Origin: Stagnihabitans sp039932095 | Lineage (GTDB): Bacteria; Pseudomonadota; Alphaproteobacteria; Rhodobacterales; Rhodobacteraceae | Assembly: GCA_039932095.1 (NCBI GenBank) | Contig: JBDTQR010000094.1 | Location: forward strand, 1 to 16,441 | Reading direction: 5' to 3' | Length of the DNA: 16,441 nucleotides | Shown here: positions 13,627 to 16,441 of the stretch, piece after piece | Layout: each line of letters begins with the position of its first letter | Numbering within the stretch: position 1 is the stretch's first letter | Position numbers and translations under genes: made by a program | The notes under the pieces: generated by a model | What the model was told of the DNA's origin: nothing | Database searches by the model: none | The model's input: only the letters and a program-made list of their open reading frames with translations

Positions 13627-15969
13627 CTATTCGCCGTAGGGCACCCAGACGGTCTTGACCTCGGTTGCGGCGCGCAGAAAACTGCGGCCCTCGCCGTCGG
13701 GACCGAACCAGTCGCGGACGCGGGCATTGTTGACCCACGTTCGCTTGAGGTTCGATGCGGCCTCTTTCTCGATCATGGCGGACAGCGGGCTGGACGAAAA
13801 CGACCAGACCGCATCGACATCCATATGGCCGGCCAGCGTCTTGGCCAGTTCGGCATGCGACCCGGTGACGATGTTCACCACCCCGCCGGGCAGGTCGGAG
13901 GTTTCCAGCACCTGGTAGAAATCGGTAGCGGCCAGCGGGGCGGTTTCGGACGGCACCAGAACACAGGTGTTGCCCATCGCGATGGCCGGGGCCATGACCG
14001 AGATCAGGCCAAGCAGCGGCGCCTCATCGGGGCAGAGCGTGCCGATCACACCGCAGGGTTCGTTCATCGCGATGGCGATGCCACGGATCGGCACCGATTT
14101 CACCGCGCCGTCGAATTTATCGGCCCAGGCTGCATAGGTGAACAGACGCTGGATGGCGGCCTCCACCTCGGCCTCACCCGCCCGCCCGGTCAGGTCGCGC
14201 AGACGGAGGGCGAATTCCGCGGCGCGGGCTGACAGGTTCTCGGCGATATAGAACAGGATCTGCGCGCGGGTATGGGCCGTGGCCTTGGCCCAGCCTTTCG
14301 CGGCATGGGCGGCCTCGACCGCGTTGCGGATGTCCTTGCGGTTGCCAAGACCGATCTGGCCCAAAAGCTTGCCCTTGGGCGAATAGACCGGCCTGGAATA
14401 GCCTCCGTCGGGCCGCGCCTGCTTGCCACCGATGAACAGCTTGGCGGTCCGGTCGAGGCCGCTGACCTCGGGTTTGGCCGGTTCGGGATTGGGTTTGGCC
14501 TGCGGCAAGGGCTTTGGTTTGGCCGTGGGTTTCAGATAGGCCAGCAGACCTTCCCAGCCACCCTCGCGTCCGAAACCGCTTTCACGGACGCCGCCAAAGC
14601 CGGCGGCGGCGTCGAACAGATTGGTGGCGTTGACCCAGACCACTCCGGCCTTCAGCTTGGGTGCGATGTCGAGCGCCAGATTGACATTCTCGGTCCAAAG
14701 GGTCGCGGCGAGGCCGTAGCGGGTGTTGTTGGCCAGTTCCACCGCCTCGGACGGGGTGCGAAAGGTCATCGAGACCAGAACCGGGCCGAAGATCTCCTCT
14801 TGCATCAGGGTCGAGGCGGCAGAGAGGCCGGTGATCAGGGTGGGCGGATAGTAGCAGCCAACCGGTACGTTGGTGGCGGCGTGGTAGACCTGACCATCGC
14901 TACAGGCGGTGACAAGATCGGTGATGGTGGCCAGTTGAATGGGGTCGACGATGGCGCCGACATCGATGCATTTGTCGAGCGGATCGCCGAGCCGCAGCCC
15001 GTCCATCCGGCGTTTCAGCTTGTCATGAAACCGGTCGGCGACGCCTTCCTGCACCAGAAGACGCGAGCCGGCACAGCAGACCTGTCCCTGATTGAACCAG
15101 ATCGCATCGACAAGGCCTTCGATGGCGCTGTCAAGATCGGCATCGTCGAACACGATGTAGGGGCTCTTGCCGCCGAGTTCGAGCGTCAGCGCCTTGCCAG
15201 TGCCCGCCGTCGCCTCACGGATCTTGCGACCGACGGCGGTTGATCCGGTGAAGGCGATCTTGTTGACATCGGGGTGGTCCACAATGGCTGCCCCGGTTGC
15301 GCCATCGCCGGTGACCACGTTCAGAACGCCCTTGGGCAGCCCGGCCTCGCGGCTAAGCTCGGCAAACAGCAGCGCCGTCAGCGGGGTATATTCGGCAGGC
15401 TTCAGGACGACGGTGTTGCCAGCGGCCAGGGCCGGAGCGACTTTCCATGCCAGCATCAGGAGCGGGAAATTCCACGGGATGACCGCGCCGCAGACCCCCA
15501 GCGGTTGGAGGTCGGAGTGCTCGGAGGCCAGCAGTTGGGCGAGGCCGGCGTGATAGTAGAAATGGCGGGCGACGAGGGGGATGTCGATGTCGCGGCTTTC
15601 GCGGATCGGTTTGCCGTTGTCCATCGTCTCCAGAACCGCCAGCAGCCGGGAATTCTTCTGGACCAGCCGCGCCAGAGCATAGAGGGTCTTCGCCCGCTGA
15701 TGCCCGGTCAGCGCCGCCCATTTCGGCTGGGCCCGCCGCGCGGCTTTGACAGCGGCGTCCAGATCGGCAGCACTGCCCTGCGTCACTGCGGCGAGCGTGG
15801 CCCCGGTCGCCGGGTTCCTTGTGTCGAAAGTCTCGCCAGCTTTGGTGAACGCGCCGTCAATCCAGTGCCCAAAGCGGTTGCCATGTTTGGCGAGCCAGGC
15901 CAGAGCCTCGGTATTGCTTTCCGGGGCCGGGCCGTAGTCCATGGTGTCAAAGATGTCGCGGACGGTCAT
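13627..15969 (-). CDS. ALDH16-type two-domain aldehyde dehydrogenase
   Basis: Predicted 780-residue protein with two ALDH modules. Residues about 30-480 are a complete NAD(P)-dependent aldehyde dehydrogenase: IPWNFP (164-169), VLKPAEYTP (188-196), FTGSTAVGRKI (240-250), base E264 in LELGGKSP, nucleophile C298 in NQGQVCCAG, and EEIFGPV (391-397). A Lys/Pro-rich linker (about 481-500) leads to a second module (506-780) that keeps the general fold (VGxI-type CGVIGTLCPDEAPLLGLI in place of PWNFP) but has no GQxC cysteine motif and is a pseudo-ALDH. This is the architecture of ALDH16, known from human ALDH16A1 and a structurally studied Loktanella enzyme. GGAG precedes ATG 15969. It lies 151 bases after deoC, so oxidation of the acetaldehyde released by DeoC is an attractive but unproven role. 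Confidence 0.9.
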   Translation of the reverse strand: MTVRDIFDTMDYGPAPESNTEALAWLAKHGNRFGHWIDGAFTKAGETFDTRNPATGATLAAVTQGSAADLDAAVKAARRAQPKWAALTGHQRAKTLYALARLVQKNSRLLAVLETMDNGKPIRESRDIDIPLVARHFYYHAGLAQLLASEHSDLQPLGVCGAVIPWNFPLLMLAWKVAPALAAGNTVVLKPAEYTPLTALLFAELSREAGLPKGVLNVVTGDGATGAAIVDHPDVNKIAFTGSTAVGRKIREATAGTGKALTLELGGKSPYIVFDDADLDSAIEGLVDAIWFNQGQVCCAGSRLLVQEGVADRFHDKLKRRMDGLRLGDPLDKCIDVGAIVDPIQLATITDLVTACSDGQVYHAATNVPVGCYYPPTLITGLSAASTLMQEEIFGPVLVSMTFRTPSEAVELANNTRYGLAATLWTENVNLALDIAPKLKAGVVWVNATNLFDAAAGFGGVRESGFGREGGWEGLLAYLKPTAKPKPLPQAKPNPEPAKPEVSGLDRTAKLFIGGKQARPDGGYSRPVYSPKGKLLGQIGLGNRKDIRNAVEAAHAAKGWAKATAHTRAQILFYIAENLSARAAEFALRLRDLTGRAGEAEVEAAIQRLFTYAAWADKFDGAVKSVPIRGIAIAMNEPCGVIGTLCPDEAPLLGLISVMAPAIAMGNTCVLVPSETAPLAATDFYQVLETSDLPGGVVNIVTGSHAELAKTLAGHMDVDAVWSFSSSPLSAMIEKEAASNLKRTWVNNARVRDWFGPDGEGRSFLRAATEVKTVWVPYGE

Positions 15970-16011
15970 GTCGTTGTCTCCAGTTCGGCGGCGCGTCTTG
16001 GGCCGGCCTGA

Positions 16012-16031
16012 GCCTCCGGCGGGGATATTTT
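16012..16031. repeat. Copy of a GCCTCCGGCGGGGATATT extragenic motif
   Basis: The sequence at 16012-16031 is a motif I remember as recurrent between genes in Rhodobacteraceae genomes. Its first 12 bases also occur at 6680-6691 in this window. Its 3' half is one arm of the palindrome at 16022-16079. Confidence 0.45.
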
Positions 16032-16079
16032 GCCAATGTGTAGAAGCAAGTTTCCCCTACATATTGGTTCAAATATTCC
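16022..16079. repeat. Long imperfect palindrome between deoC and the ALDH gene
   Basis: Bases 16022-16030 pair with 16071-16079 (nine pairs, one G-T), and 16033-16043 pair with 16057-16067 (eleven pairs, one G-T), separated by a small internal loop and closed by a 13-base loop. A 20-pair stem is well above what is seen elsewhere in the window and the arms are AT-richer than the surroundings. It could be a repeat-element remnant, an mRNA stabilising hairpin in a deoC-ALDH transcript, or a protein-binding site. Confidence 0.6.
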
Positions 16080-16084
16080 GGGGT

Positions 16085-16101
16085 CCGGGGCAGCGCCCCG
16101 G
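16085..16101 (-). terminator. CCGGGGC-AGC-GCCCCGG hairpin after deoC
   Basis: CCGGGGC (16085-16091) and GCCCCGG (16095-16101) form a perfect 7-bp stem with a 3-base loop, 19 bases past the deoC stop. Such hairpins commonly end genes in Rhodobacteraceae (from memory). No T run follows directly on the minus strand, so termination may be partial, allowing read-through to the ALDH gene. Confidence 0.45.
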
Positions 16102-16120
16102 TCTTGATCTGGCCCATGAT

Positions 16121-16441
16121 CTAACCCATCGGGTGGCGGTTGCCGGCAGAGTAGCGGCCAGTCAGGTGATGCTCCAGCTGGCGTTCAATGTCGCCGAGCA
16201 GGGACGATGCGCCAAAGCGGAACAGATCGGGTTGCAGCCAGGGGTGGCCGAGTTCGTCTTTCATCAGCGCCTGATAGAGCAGCGCATCCTTGGCTTTGGA
16301 AATGCCGCCCGCAGGTTTGTAGCCGACCTTGATGCCGGTGCGGTCCTGGAAGTCGCGGATGCAGCGGATCATCGTCAGGGTGACCGGCAGCGTGGCGTTG
16401 ACCTTTTCCTTGCCGGTCGAGGTCTTGATGAAATCGGCGCC
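16121..16441 (-). CDS. deoC: Deoxyribose-phosphate aldolase, C-terminal part (cut by window edge)
   Basis: The last 106 residues of DeoC are present; the 5' end lies beyond the window. The frame is open from 16441: GADFIKTSTGKEKVNATLPV carries the Schiff-base lysine (K in FIKTSTG), and VGYKPAGGISKAKDAL carries the second active-site lysine (K in YKPAGG). It ends with RFGASSLLGDIERQLEHHL and a short tail. DeoC splits 2-deoxyribose-5-phosphate into glyceraldehyde-3-phosphate and acetaldehyde in deoxynucleoside catabolism, in the cytoplasm. A start at the internal ATG 16372 would lose the catalytic lysine and is not real. The ALDH16 gene follows on the same strand. Confidence 0.95.
   Translation of the reverse strand, partial: GADFIKTSTGKEKVNATLPVTLTMIRCIRDFQDRTGIKVGYKPAGGISKAKDALLYQALMKDELGHPWLQPDLFRFGASSLLGDIERQLEHHLTGRYSAGNRHPMG

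Noticed and set aside
16066..16079. GGTTCAAAT resembling a tRNA T-loop
   Set aside because: The flanking bases do not form the 5-bp T stem, and no acceptor, D or anticodon arms can be built around it.
16121..16372. Independent 83-residue gene
   Set aside because: The frame continues to the window edge and upstream codons encode the DeoC active-site lysine segment, so this is only the end of deoC.

Overview
This window is a GC-rich, densely packed piece of an alphaproteobacterial chromosome. The best fit is the Rhodobacteraceae (Rhodobacter/Gemmobacter/Paracoccus-like). The evidence is the gene families present (DUF4170, DUF2125, a bacterial ALDH16, a divergent Kdo-transferase-like protein beside lpxK), the GC-rich codon use, and short extragenic motifs I remember as common in that family (a GCCTCCGGCGGGGATATT element and a CCGGGGCAGCGCCCCGG hairpin). 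There is no sign of a plasmid, prophage, transposon, CRISPR array, tRNA or rRNA.

Layout. (a) 172-1071, plus strand: a DUF1905/YdeI-like protein and a small DUF4440/NTF2-fold protein. (b) 1314-2836, minus strand: rpmH, rnpA, yidD and a CmoA-like SAM methyltransferase. The last three are chained by 4-base start/stop overlaps, and a recognisable sigma-70 promoter precedes rpmH. (c) 3019-5491, minus strand: DUF4170, a divergent waaA-like gene and lpxK (waaA stop overlaps lpxK start), which serve inner-core LPS/lipid A synthesis. (d) 5604-9214, plus strand: a cytoplasmic serine beta-lactamase-like hydrolase, then a DEAD-box RNA helicase with a structured leader and a long basic K-P-Y repeat tail. 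(e) 9406-11509, minus strand: pmbA (TldD/PmbA family) and, overlapping it by 14 bases, an inositol-monophosphatase-family gene (cysQ-like) that must start at TTG. (f) 11715-13544, minus strand: a secreted DUF2125 protein with roughly 107-residue internal repeats. (g) 13627-16441, minus strand: the 3' part of deoC followed by a two-domain ALDH16, so deoxyribose-phosphate cleavage and aldehyde oxidation may be linked. The two are separated by an unusual 151-base intercistronic region with a long palindrome.

How it fits together. Most genes are housekeeping: ribosome and tRNA-processing start-up (rpmH/rnpA), membrane biogenesis (yidD, lpxK, waaA-like), RNA metabolism (helicase), PAP or inositol-phosphate turnover (cysQ), protein/peptide maturation (pmbA) and deoxynucleoside catabolism (deoC plus ALDH16). 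I found no obvious new defence or mobile system. The most interesting unexplained items are the helicase leader and repeat tail, the palindrome between deoC and the ALDH16 gene, the divergent waaA-like protein, the internal repeats of the DUF2125 protein, and two places where gene order departs from what I remember for relatives. Everything here comes from reading the sequence; no database search was run.
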